A stretch of 22,469 nt of DNA from contig CAMFTS010000010.1 in assembly GCA_945988915.1 (NCBI GenBank), positions 1 to 22,469 on the forward strand. The letters are read 5' to 3'. Within the stretch, counting starts at the first letter, position 1. Each line of letters begins with the position of its first letter. Positions 1 through 7,019 of the stretch are shown piece after piece. The translations under genes and the position numbers were made by a program. Under the pieces are notes generated by a model, which saw nothing but the letters and a program-made list of their open reading frames with translations, made no database searches and was not told the origin of the DNA. This DNA is from an uncultured Clostridia bacterium. Lineage in GTDB: Bacteria; Bacillota; Clostridia; Oscillospirales; Acutalibacteraceae.

Positions 1-44
1 CACAAGGAGTATCGTCGGCAGCGTCAGATGTGTATAAGAGACAG
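1..44 (+). other. Illumina Nextera adapter left on contig end
   Basis: This stretch is synthetic. Bases 12-44 are the complete 33-base Nextera read-1 adapter, ending in the 19-base Tn5 mosaic end AGATGTGTATAAGAGACAG (26-44). Bases 4-11, AAGGAGTA, equal the i5 index usually numbered 507, and bases 1-3 (CAC) match the 3' end of the P5 flow-cell oligo. The order P5 end, index, adapter, genomic insert is that of an untrimmed library molecule, so genomic sequence begins at base 45. It should be masked, and it should not be read as a transposon end or promoter. The match was made from memory of the adapter sequences but is exact over a long stretch. Confidence 0.97.
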
Positions 45-48
45 ATAT

Positions 49-54
49 TATAAT
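49..54 (+). promoter_or_regulatory. Possible -10 element of the truncated membrane gene
   Basis: TATAAT lies 39 bases ahead of the ATG at 94. A matching -35 element would fall near bases 26-31, inside the adapter, so that half of the promoter is missing from this contig and cannot be tested. Confidence 0.35.
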
Positions 55-93
55 GCTATACTGATTAAGCAATAATCTGAGTTAGGAGCTTTT

Positions 94-369
94 ATGAAAA
101 ATAAAATAATTAAAGCCTTTGTTCCATTGGCACCGGGAATTTGGGAAGCATTAAAAAGCGGAGACGAAGAGCAAATACAAAGTTTTCTTACACAAAGCGG
201 AAATCGGAAAGGACTTATATATCTTTTCCTGCTTCAGTCAATTCAGGTGATATCCATTGTACTGCCGGGAGCACCCATTGAGGTTGCAGGCGGAATGGCT
301 TACGGCTTCATCAGAAGCTTTATTACCCGTCACTTGTCCTTTGTAATTACAAATAAAATAAGCCGTTGA
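94..369 (+). pseudogene. Truncated VTT/TVP38-TMEM64-type membrane protein
   Basis: This 91-residue frame starts at ATG with a good ribosome site (TTAGGAG, 6 bases upstream). Residues about 42-70 hold the entry segment of the VTT (SNARE-associated, DedA/TVP38) fold. A hydrophobic stretch is followed by LPGAPIEVAGGMAYG, close to the family pattern PGxPxxxAGGxxFG, which is thought to form a re-entrant loop. Full proteins of this family are roughly 180-230 residues with several further membrane helices. Here the match stops right after that motif, the last 20 residues are not recognisable, and the stop codon (367-369) lies inside the stem of a terminator hairpin. I read this as an internal deletion that joined the 5' end to the gene's own 3' flank. 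A misassembly near the adapter-bearing contig end is the alternative. Family assignment is fairly sure; true gene loss is not. Confidence 0.6.
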
Positions 370-390
370 ATCAGTAATGATTCAACGGCT
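361..390. terminator. Bidirectional intrinsic terminator
   Basis: A perfect 13-bp stem (AGCCGTTGAATCA and its complement) closes a GTAA loop. Read on the minus strand it is followed by TATTTTATTTG, a usable U-tract. On the plus strand it is followed by TCATTTATG, which is weaker. It sits between convergent genes and mainly ends the minus-strand SPFH operon. The stop codon of the plus-strand truncated frame lies within the left arm. Confidence 0.85.
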
Positions 391-414
391 TCATTTATGC
401 AGAATTCAATTTAA

Positions 415-1617
415 CTATGGTCTTTTTGCACCGCAGTTCTGACAGAAATTACCTTGATTTACCGTTCCGCAAGAACAAGTCCAATTATTTGCAACCGGAT
501 TTTTTGCACCGCAGTTCTGACAGAAATTGCCTTGATTTACCGTTCCGCAAGCACAAGTCCAACCGCTTTGAGCGGGAGCAACGGGTTGAGCCGCCGCCTG
601 TTGCATGGCACCCTGCTGATAAAGTCCGCCGATATTTATACCGCCCGTAGCGTTCATAGCCATACCCATTCCCATAAATCCTGTCATGGCACTGTTCTCA
701 TTGCTTGCGGCATTTTCCATAGAAGTAGCTACGGCATCGCCGAGACGACCTGCCATCATAGTCGGACTGCTTGCGTAAGCAGCAGCATCTTCAATTTGCT
801 GAATCTTCTTCAGATCTTCTTCGGCAAGTGTGATTGGGTTCAGTGCTATTGAGCAAACAGAAATACCTATGCGCTCTGTCCATTTTGATTTGAGAACTTC
901 ATTCATAGCATCTTCAAGCTCTGCCTGATGAGCAGGAATTTCACTCGGACGAAGCTCTAAATCGCTTAGCTTTGCAAATGCCGGTTGTAAACCGCTGATG
1001 AATTCTGTTTTTAATTGTCCGTCAATTTCTTCGCGTAAATATTCATCAGCAATATTACCGCAAAGCTCTGTATAAAAAAGAATAGGGTCGGTAATCTTGT
1101 AAGAATAAACGCCGTTACATCTGACGCTTACTGTTTTGTCTAAATTTATTCTTTTATTTACTACACGGAATAAAAACGGATTAGATGTACCGAATTTATT
1201 GTCAATAATTTCTTTTGTATTGAAATAATAAACTCTTTGATCTTTAGCTGTGTCGCCGCCATAGGTAAAACGTTTACCTATCCGGCGGAATGTTGATTTA
1301 ATGTTTTCACCGAGTGAACCTGTAAAAATTGAAGGCTCTGTCGATGTATCGTAAGTGAATTCGCCCGGCTCGGCACAAACTTCAACAATTTTGCCTTGCT
1401 CAACGATAATCATACACTGACCGTCAGCAACGGCAATACCCGAACCGTTTGAAATAATATTTTCACTACCCTTTGTGTTTGATGAACGACCGCTGACACG
1501 CTTAACGCCTTTAGTAACAAGTACCTCTTTTGGCATAGCTTCGCAATAGAAAAACTCTTTCCATTGATCAGCGAGAACGCCGCCTGCGGCACCAACGCCT
1601 GCTTTAATAAGACCCAT
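415..1617 (-). CDS. SPFH-domain protein with two C-terminal zinc ribbons (YdjI-like)
   Basis: This 400-residue protein has an SPFH/stomatin-type domain over about residues 20-290, of the 'virion core protein/YdjI' subgroup (MGLIKAGVGAAGGVLADQWKE at the start, then a long alpha/beta domain). A low-complexity Gly/Ala/Met/Gln linker follows (about 300-350). The C-terminus carries two nearly identical zinc ribbons, each with the spacing C-x-C-x8-C-x2-C. SPFH proteins scaffold membrane microdomains. In Bacillus, YdjI is reported to help bring PspA to the membrane. The start is supported by AAGGAG 8 bases upstream. It is the last gene of a three-gene operon and ends just before the terminator at 361-390. 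The ribbon pair comes from a recent 78-base in-frame tandem duplication. Family is confident; the stress role is by analogy. Confidence 0.88.
   Translation of the reverse strand: MGLIKAGVGAAGGVLADQWKEFFYCEAMPKEVLVTKGVKRVSGRSSNTKGSENIISNGSGIAVADGQCMIIVEQGKIVEVCAEPGEFTYDTSTEPSIFTGSLGENIKSTFRRIGKRFTYGGDTAKDQRVYYFNTKEIIDNKFGTSNPFLFRVVNKRINLDKTVSVRCNGVYSYKITDPILFYTELCGNIADEYLREEIDGQLKTEFISGLQPAFAKLSDLELRPSEIPAHQAELEDAMNEVLKSKWTERIGISVCSIALNPITLAEEDLKKIQQIEDAAAYASSPTMMAGRLGDAVATSMENAASNENSAMTGFMGMGMAMNATGGINIGGLYQQGAMQQAAAQPVAPAQSGWTCACGTVNQGNFCQNCGAKNPVANNWTCSCGTVNQGNFCQNCGAKRP
423..562 (-). repeat. Tandem duplication of the zinc-ribbon coding unit
   Basis: Bases 423-484 and 501-562 are 62-base direct repeats that differ at only two positions. 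The copies are offset by 78 bases (26 codons), so the reading frame is kept. One difference is silent (GGT/GGC in the GNF triplet); the other changes Ala to Ser between the first two zinc ligands. Near-identity at silent positions suggests a recent duplication or ongoing copy-number change. Confidence 0.9.
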
Positions 1618-1664
1618 AATTTTTTTCTCCTTTCAAGGTAAAATGACTTGATTTTTATACTGTA

Positions 1665-2528
1665 TCAAAAGCTTCTTCCGCCGCCACCGTGGCTGACGCC
1701 TGACGAACCGGTGTGCGAACTTCCGCCGCCGCTGTGACCGCTGCCGCTATCTGTATCTTTCGGCTTTGCTGTTTTTGTTACATTGGAATAAAGGAACATA
1801 TCAAAATTTTTCGTTAAACGGAATGAATTATTAACAAGATAATTTCTCGCACTGACAGCCTGCTGAACAGGTGTCATTTGCTTCTTTAAAACAAATGCCG
1901 TAACGCCTCCGACCGCTAAGCCGATAATAATTGCAAAGAAGTATGCCTTAACAACTTTTTCAATTTTGTTTGCGGAGGTATTTCCCGAATAAGCGGCATA
2001 GCTGTCAGTATAATAGTCTTCGCCATCGTGACCGTATTCCTCCTCGTAATCCAATTCAAATTCAAGACTGTCGACATAGGCTAAAACACCCGTGTCATAA
2101 TCGCCGTCGGAAAGATAGGGAACAAAATCGTCAAGTATTGAATCAATTTCGTAATCGTTGATTCTTTCAATATCTTCACCGCAGGTTGAAATCCATACAC
2201 CGCGGTTGCCCTCTTCCATACATATTAAAAGAAGCGTACCTGTTTTTTCGTCACCGTAGCCGTAACCGTTATAATCATAGTAGTCATCGGCATATTCCAT
2301 ATGTGACTTGCCGTCAGAATCGTCAACCGTGAGAACAACAAGGTCTGTTTTATATTTTGTGCCTATTTCTTTAAGCCTTGATGCTAAAACTTCCTCTGTT
2401 CCTGCAGAAATAATATCTGCATTGTCAATGACAGAGTTGTTCTGCTCATATGTATCTGCAAAGCAAGGAATACATAAGCTTATAAGGAGAAATGCAATAG
2501 CTGTGATGCTTAATATTTTTTTCATCAT
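1665..2528 (-). CDS. TPM-domain membrane protein (YgcG/YdjH-like)
   Basis: The protein is 287 residues long. Residues 1-24 form a Sec signal peptide (KK, a hydrophobic core, then CFADT). Residues about 30-160 are a TPM domain: VIDNADIIS opens it, LVVLTVDDSDG and an acidic DDYYDYNGYG stretch follow, then GTLLLICME. One transmembrane helix lies at about 193-212 (YFFAIIIGLAVGGVTAFVL), followed by a short cytoplasmic part. The tail is rich in Gly, Ser and His and ends GGGGRSF, a common ending in this family. TPM domains have been linked to photosystem repair and acid phosphatase activity in plants; the bacterial role is unclear. The start has AGAGGAGG in front of it; an ATG one codon later is equally possible. 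It is the middle gene of the operon, equivalent in place to Bacillus ydjH. Confidence 0.87.
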   Translation of the reverse strand: MMKKILSITAIAFLLISLCIPCFADTYEQNNSVIDNADIISAGTEEVLASRLKEIGTKYKTDLVVLTVDDSDGKSHMEYADDYYDYNGYGYGDEKTGTLLLICMEEGNRGVWISTCGEDIERINDYEIDSILDDFVPYLSDGDYDTGVLAYVDSLEFELDYEEEYGHDGEDYYTDSYAAYSGNTSANKIEKVVKAYFFAIIIGLAVGGVTAFVLKKQMTPVQQAVSARNYLVNNSFRLTKNFDMFLYSNVTKTAKPKDTDSGSGHSGGGSSHTGSSGVSHGGGGRSF

Positions 2529-2539
2529 TATTCCTCCTC

Positions 2540-3607
2540 TCAGCCAAAAAATCCGAATAATGTTCCGCCAATAATACCGATAGCACCGGCAATACCGAAA
2601 AGAACAGAGAAAAACTTTGCCTTTGAATACGGAAGATTACCCGTAACCTTGCCTGTCTGTCCGTTTACCGCAAAGGTGTATTCCTTGCCGGCATATTTTG
2701 ATTTTATAAGATAAACGGGGAGAAGAACATAATTTACTTCGGTATTTGAAAGCTCAATATTTGAAGAAATGGGCATAACGCTTGCATAACCGACAGTAGT
2801 TGAAGAGAACATTTCAGAAACGCTGTTCTTAACGCGCGAAGTTGCACGGGGAAGACTCTCATCAGCATCAGCGTCAAATCTGTCGGCAAGGAAGCCTGAA
2901 AGATATCCGGGTTCAAATTCAACCATTTCATTATAATTAAACGGCTCAATAGAGTCCATAAGTGCATCGTCCATTTTAATTGAACCGTCAACGGGGATCA
3001 TTTTGAAATCCATATTACCCGCACGGTCAAGCAAATAGTGAGAGGTTTCGGTATATTCATAATTTTTGTCGCTCCAATGGCGTACTCTTGTTCCCTCAAA
3101 GCTCATATTTCCGTCGGCATGACAGTCAAAAAGCCAGAACGGAACATAAACACCCTGAACCTCTTTGATTTTGTTTTCCGATAAAAAATTCTTGGGCAAT
3201 AGCTTTTTACCCTTGCAATAGTTCTTAACAGCATCAACGAGACCTTTTTTGTCAATCTTAAAAGGAATGATTGCATTAGGCTTGATTGTGCCCGAGAGAT
3301 TAGGCTCAACAACAATAACATTGTCACAGTAGGGGCATTTTGTTGCGGCAGTAACAGCATCGGTGACTATCTCGGCACCGCAGGACTGACAAATGTAAGA
3401 AACGGTTCCCTCAATTTTTTCGTCGCTGTAATTCTTTTTATAGTCACCCCAGTCAAATCCCTTGTCACCCTCTTCGTCAAGGGCCTGTTTTATCTCTGTA
3501 ATTTCAAAGGTTGAAACGCAGAAATCACATTTAAACTTGTTTTCCTCAGCGTCATAAACAAGCGGAGCACCGCAGCTCGGACACTTGTAGGATACGGTTT
3601 CGCCCAT
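2540..3607 (-). CDS. Double zinc-ribbon protein with C-terminal membrane helix (YdjG-like)
   Basis: I place the start at the ATG giving MGETVSYKC (355 residues), because GGGAG stands 8 bases upstream; a frame opening 14 codons earlier would run into the promoter. Two zinc ribbons lie at the N-terminus, CPSC...CDFC (residues about 9-31) and CQSC...CPYC (about 73-96). A long alpha/beta region of unknown fold with PFWLFDCHADG comes next. The last ~22 residues form a Gly/Ile-rich membrane helix. The protein resembles the 'TFIIB-type zinc ribbon-containing' YdjG family. It is first in the operon with the TPM and SPFH genes (gaps of 11 and 47 bases), and a sigma-A promoter lies just upstream. Biochemical function is unknown to me. 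Confidence 0.85.
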   Translation of the reverse strand: MGETVSYKCPSCGAPLVYDAEENKFKCDFCVSTFEITEIKQALDEEGDKGFDWGDYKKNYSDEKIEGTVSYICQSCGAEIVTDAVTAATKCPYCDNVIVVEPNLSGTIKPNAIIPFKIDKKGLVDAVKNYCKGKKLLPKNFLSENKIKEVQGVYVPFWLFDCHADGNMSFEGTRVRHWSDKNYEYTETSHYLLDRAGNMDFKMIPVDGSIKMDDALMDSIEPFNYNEMVEFEPGYLSGFLADRFDADADESLPRATSRVKNSVSEMFSSTTVGYASVMPISSNIELSNTEVNYVLLPVYLIKSKYAGKEYTFAVNGQTGKVTGNLPYSKAKFFSVLFGIAGAIGIIGGTLFGFFG

Positions 3608-3651
3608 TGAATCCACTCCCTTATTGTATAATGTAAAAAGGTATAACAATA

Positions 3652-3680
3652 ATTATATAACTTTGCTTGTATTTTATCAA
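3652..3680 (-). promoter_or_regulatory. Sigma-A promoter of the zinc-ribbon/TPM/SPFH operon
   Basis: Read on the minus strand, TTGATA and a perfect TATAAT are separated by 17 bases. The expected transcript start is about 38 bases before the ATG at 3607. This is a housekeeping-type promoter; I see no SigW-like (TGAAAC/CGTA) element, although the Bacillus counterpart operon is SigW-controlled. Confidence 0.8.
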
Positions 3681-3727
3681 ATTTCTCAGAACAGTGCAAG
3701 ATATTTGAATAACTTGTCGTAAGATCA

Positions 3728-3756
3728 TTGAAAAAGCATAAGCTCTATGCTAAAAT
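3728..3756 (+). promoter_or_regulatory. Sigma-A promoter of the alpha/beta hydrolase gene
   Basis: TTGAAA and TAAAAT are separated by 17 bases, 25 bases ahead of the ATG at 3781. It is back-to-back with the minus-strand promoter at 3652-3680; about 50 bases separate the two -35 elements, so a regulator bound between them could affect both. Confidence 0.72.
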
Positions 3757-3780
3757 AAATACATCGTTGGAGGTGTAAAA

Positions 3781-4728
3781 ATGAATCCTTTTTTCATTGT
3801 CGGCATAATTTTTTCGGTAATAGTTTTAATCTTATTTATAATTGCGTTCGCTGTTTTCAAGATAGTTTTCTATAATCCTCCGAAAACCGATCATAATAAT
3901 CCTAAGCCTGACCCGTTTCTCGGTGAAGATTTTCCGCAAGTAATAAAAATGGTTAAAGAAGGCAAAGAAAGACTTATAAAAAGGCCTCACGAAGCTGTCA
4001 GCGTTACTACCGACGACGGCTTCAGACTTTACGGCGATTTCTATATTAATCCGACACCTACGAAAAATACCGTTTTATGTGTTCACGGTTATAATTCAAG
4101 CGGATACGGAGATTTCGGACTGATTGCAAACTCTATTCTTGACAACGGATACAACTGTTTTCTTTTGAATCATAGACATCACGAACAAAGCGAAGGAGAA
4201 TTCATAGGATTCGGTGTTCTTGACAGCAAAGATTTAATCAAGTGGATAGAAAAAATCAACGAAAGATATCCTGACGGAAAAATAATTCTGTACGGTATCT
4301 CGATGGGAGCCGCAACGGTAATGCAGGCTTCAAATAAAAATCTCACCGAAAATGTTGTCGGAATAGTTGAGGATTGCGGATTTACAACCTGCTGGGACGA
4401 ATTCAAATTTGTACTTAAAAAGGCAGCACATCTTCCGTCCTTTCCGCTGCTTAATATGCTTAATGTATTTACTAAGCATATTTTAGGTTTTGACTGCCGT
4501 GAAAGTGATTCGAGAAAATGTATTGCGGAAACGAAACTTCCCGTATTGTTTATACACGGAGATGCAGATGTATTCGTTCCGCCGTTTATGCTTGACGAAT
4601 GTTTTAACGCCTGCAATTCGCGCAAAGAAAAATATACATACAGTGGGGCAGGACATGCACAGTCTTACTATAAGCATAAAGAAGAATATGAAGAAAACCT
4701 TTTTAGATTTATAGATAGCTGTATATAA
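3781..4728 (+). CDS. Membrane-anchored alpha/beta hydrolase
   Basis: The protein is 315 residues. Residues 5-30 are one long hydrophobic helix with no clear signal-peptidase site, so it is probably an anchor. The hydrolase core follows. VLCVHGYNSSGYG supplies the oxyanion-hole region, GISMG is the nucleophile elbow with Ser174, HGDADVFVPP gives the acidic residue (Asp263 the likely member) and GAGHAQS gives His292, completing a Ser-Asp-His triad. It resembles the BAAT/'alpha/beta hydrolase of the YqkD type' group. Substrate cannot be told from sequence; an ester or peptide is possible. TTGGAGG is the ribosome site. It stands alone as a transcription unit between two promoters. Confidence 0.88.
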   Translation: MNPFFIVGIIFSVIVLILFIIAFAVFKIVFYNPPKTDHNNPKPDPFLGEDFPQVIKMVKEGKERLIKRPHEAVSVTTDDGFRLYGDFYINPTPTKNTVLCVHGYNSSGYGDFGLIANSILDNGYNCFLLNHRHHEQSEGEFIGFGVLDSKDLIKWIEKINERYPDGKIILYGISMGAATVMQASNKNLTENVVGIVEDCGFTTCWDEFKFVLKKAAHLPSFPLLNMLNVFTKHILGFDCRESDSRKCIAETKLPVLFIHGDADVFVPPFMLDECFNACNSRKEKYTYSGAGHAQSYYKHKEEYEENLFRFIDSCI

Positions 4729-4746
4729 TAAATACGATTATTATGC

Positions 4747-4775
4747 TTGACTTTAGTTCCCAAAAGGTATAAAAT
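4747..4775 (+). promoter_or_regulatory. Sigma-A promoter of the thrS T-box transcript
   Basis: TTGACT and TAAAAT are separated by 17 bases. The predicted start, about base 4782, leaves room for the whole T-box leader, with its first pairing arm at 4802. Confidence 0.8.
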
Positions 4776-4789
4776 CTATCTATATTTAT

Positions 4790-5036
4790 TAAAACTGTGA
4801 CGGAGAATGAAAACCGAAAGCTTTTTCAAAGAGAGATTTCGCAAGGCTGTAACGGAATTAAAAAGCTTGGTTGGATACCACTCCTGAGTGAATACCGAAA
4901 GCATAGATTAAGGTATTCCGTATGACTGCGTTAAGGTCTTAGAGAGGCGAAAATTTTTCGCAATACGGGTGGAACCGTGGAATGTAAATTATGAGCATTT
5001 CATCCCATTATTTCGGGATGAAATGCTTTTTCTTTT
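4790..5036 (+). promoter_or_regulatory. T-box riboswitch (tRNA-Thr sensing) upstream of thrS
   Basis: This leader fills the 323-base gap before thrS. Stem I can be drawn: GGAG (4802-4805) pairs with CTCC (4881-4884), and AACC (4812-4815) plus AAGCTTTTT (4818-4826) pair with AAAAAGCTT (4860-4868) plus GGTT (4869-4872). The internal loop so formed contains GGATACCA, in which ACC (4877-4879) is the threonine specifier codon. Stem III is GAATACC/GGTATTC (4890s to 4910s). The T-box core CGGGTGGAACCGTGG is at 4966-4980. The terminator has a 13-bp stem (4994-5006 with 5015-5027) and a U-tract to 5036. Uncharged tRNA-Thr would stabilise the antiterminator and allow thrS, and probably the gene behind it, to be transcribed. 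Confidence 0.95.
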
Positions 5037-5051
5037 GAAAGGAGAAAATAT

Positions 5052-6998
5052 ATGATTAAAGTAACTTTAAGAGATGATGTAAGAGAGTACGAACAGGGTA
5101 CAACTATTGCCGAAGTAGCAAAGTCAATCGGCATGGGCCTTTACAAGGCGGCAATGGGCGGAAGAATCAACGGCGAATACTGCGATTTGCGCACCCCGAT
5201 TACAGAGGACTGCACACTTGAAATTGTAACTTTCGGTGACGATATTGACGGTAAAAAAACATTTTGGCATACAGCATCACATATTTTAGCTCAGGCTGTT
5301 AAACGCCTTTATCCCGAAACAAAGCTTGCTATCGGTCCTGCCATTGATAACGGCTTCTATTACGATTTTGATTCCGAAATCAATTTTACTCCCGAAATAC
5401 TTGAGAAAATTGAAGCTGAGATGAAGAAAATCGTTAAAGAGGATTTACCGATTGAAAAATATGAAATGGAACCTATGGCTGCACTTGATTATTTCAAGGC
5501 TAACGGTGAAATTTACAAATATGAACTTATTGAAGAGCACGCAAGCAACGGTGAAAAAATCACTTTCTATAAACAGGGCGAATTCAATGAACTCTGTGCA
5601 GGACCTCACATTATGTCAACAGGCGCAGTAAAAGCATTCAAGCTTACTTCCTGTACGGGAGCATATTGGCGCGGTGACGAAAAGAATAAGATGCTTCAGA
5701 GAATCTACGGTGTAGCATTTCCGAAGGCAGCAGAGCTTGAAGAGCATCTTCAGAGAATTGAAGAAGCAAAGAAAAGAGATCACAACAAGCTCGGCAGAGA
5801 ACTTGAACTCTTCACTACAAGCGATGTTATAGGTCAGGGACTTCCTATATTGCTTCCTAAGGGTGCAAGAATTATTCAGCTCCTTCAGAGATTTGTTGAA
5901 GATGAAGAGCAGAGAAGGGGCTGGCTTTTAACAAAGACCCCGTTTATGGCAAAGAGCGACCTTTATAAGATTTCGGGACATTGGGATCACTATCTTGACG
6001 GTATGTTCGTATTAGGCGATCCGACAGACGAAACAAAGGAATGTTTCGCACTTCGTCCTATGACTTGCCCGTTCCAGTATCAGGCATATCTCAACAGAGC
6101 AAGATCATACAGGGATCTCCCGCTTCGATATAATGAAACATCAACACTTTTCAGAAATGAAGCATCGGGCGAGATGCACGGCCTTATCCGTGTTCGTCAG
6201 TTTACAATTTCGGAAGGTCATCTTATGTGCCGTCCCGATCAGCTTGAAGAGGAATTCAAGGGCTGTCTGGAGCTTGCTATCTATATGCTTAAAACACTCG
6301 GACTTTATGAAGATGTTTCATACAGATTCTCACAGTGGGATCCCGACAATAGGGATAAATATATCGGTACGGATGAACAGTGGGATGAAGCTCAGGGCAT
6401 TATGGCTAAAATCCTTGACCATCTTGAAATTCCTTATAAAATCGGCGTTGGCGAAGCTGCCTTCTACGGTCCGAAGCTTGATATTCAAATCAAGAATGTT
6501 CACGGTAAGGAAGATACACTTATTACAATTCAAATCGACCAGCTTCTTGCCGAAAAATTCGGTATGGAATATGTTGATGCCGACGGTACAAAGAAGAATC
6601 CTTACATTATTCACAGAACTTCAATCGGATGCTATGAGAGAACTCTTGCACTCCTTATTGAAAAATATGCAGGAGCTTTCCCGCTTTGGCTCTCACCTGT
6701 TCAGGTTAAGCTTCTTCCTATTGCAGACCGTCACCATGAAAGAGCATACGAAATCAAGGCTGAGCTTGAAAAGTACGGTATGAGAGTAGAAGTTGATGAC
6801 AGAAGCGAAAAAATCGGTTATAAGATTCGTGAAGCACAGCTTCAGAAGATTAACTATATGCTTGTTATCGGCGATAAGGAAGTTGAAGAAAATACGGTTT
6901 CGGTCAGAAAACGCGGCGAAGGCGATATCGGTTCCATGAATGTTTCAGAGCTTATTGCTAAACTTAACGAAGAAATCGCAACAAAAGCGTTAAAATAA
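5052..6998 (+). CDS. thrS: Threonyl-tRNA synthetase
   Basis: The enzyme charges tRNA-Thr with threonine in the cytoplasm. At 648 residues it is of normal bacterial length. The N-terminal TGS domain covers about 1-62. The editing domain has the expected residues His73, His77, Cys182 and His186 (HTASH and CAGPH), so it should clear mischarged Ser-tRNA-Thr. The class II catalytic core holds motif 2 (FRNEASGEMHGLIRVRQF) and zinc ligands Cys339, His390 and His521 (TCP, SEGH and IHR). The anticodon-binding domain is the last ~100 residues. AAAGGAG lies 8 bases before the ATG. Expression is under the T-box leader directly upstream. No key residue is missing. Confidence 0.99.
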   Translation: MIKVTLRDDVREYEQGTTIAEVAKSIGMGLYKAAMGGRINGEYCDLRTPITEDCTLEIVTFGDDIDGKKTFWHTASHILAQAVKRLYPETKLAIGPAIDNGFYYDFDSEINFTPEILEKIEAEMKKIVKEDLPIEKYEMEPMAALDYFKANGEIYKYELIEEHASNGEKITFYKQGEFNELCAGPHIMSTGAVKAFKLTSCTGAYWRGDEKNKMLQRIYGVAFPKAAELEEHLQRIEEAKKRDHNKLGRELELFTTSDVIGQGLPILLPKGARIIQLLQRFVEDEEQRRGWLLTKTPFMAKSDLYKISGHWDHYLDGMFVLGDPTDETKECFALRPMTCPFQYQAYLNRARSYRDLPLRYNETSTLFRNEASGEMHGLIRVRQFTISEGHLMCRPDQLEEEFKGCLELAIYMLKTLGLYEDVSYRFSQWDPDNRDKYIGTDEQWDEAQGIMAKILDHLEIPYKIGVGEAAFYGPKLDIQIKNVHGKEDTLITIQIDQLLAEKFGMEYVDADGTKKNPYIIHRTSIGCYERTLALLIEKYAGAFPLWLSPVQVKLLPIADRHHERAYEIKAELEKYGMRVEVDDRSEKIGYKIREAQLQKINYMLVIGDKEVEENTVSVRKRGEGDIGSMNVSELIAKLNEEIATKALK

Positions 6999-7019
6999 AA
7001 CAAATGAAAGAGTGATAGT

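Noticed and set aside
26..44. Tn5/IS50 mosaic end suggesting a mobile element
   Set aside because: It is embedded in the full Nextera adapter with index and P5 tail in the correct order, so it is a library artefact.
423..562. CRISPR-like or intergenic repeat
   Set aside because: There are only two copies, in frame, both coding for zinc ribbons of one protein.
4179..4625. 148-codon minus-strand frame inside the hydrolase gene
   Set aside because: It overlaps the catalytic core of a clear alpha/beta hydrolase and shows no family features of its own.
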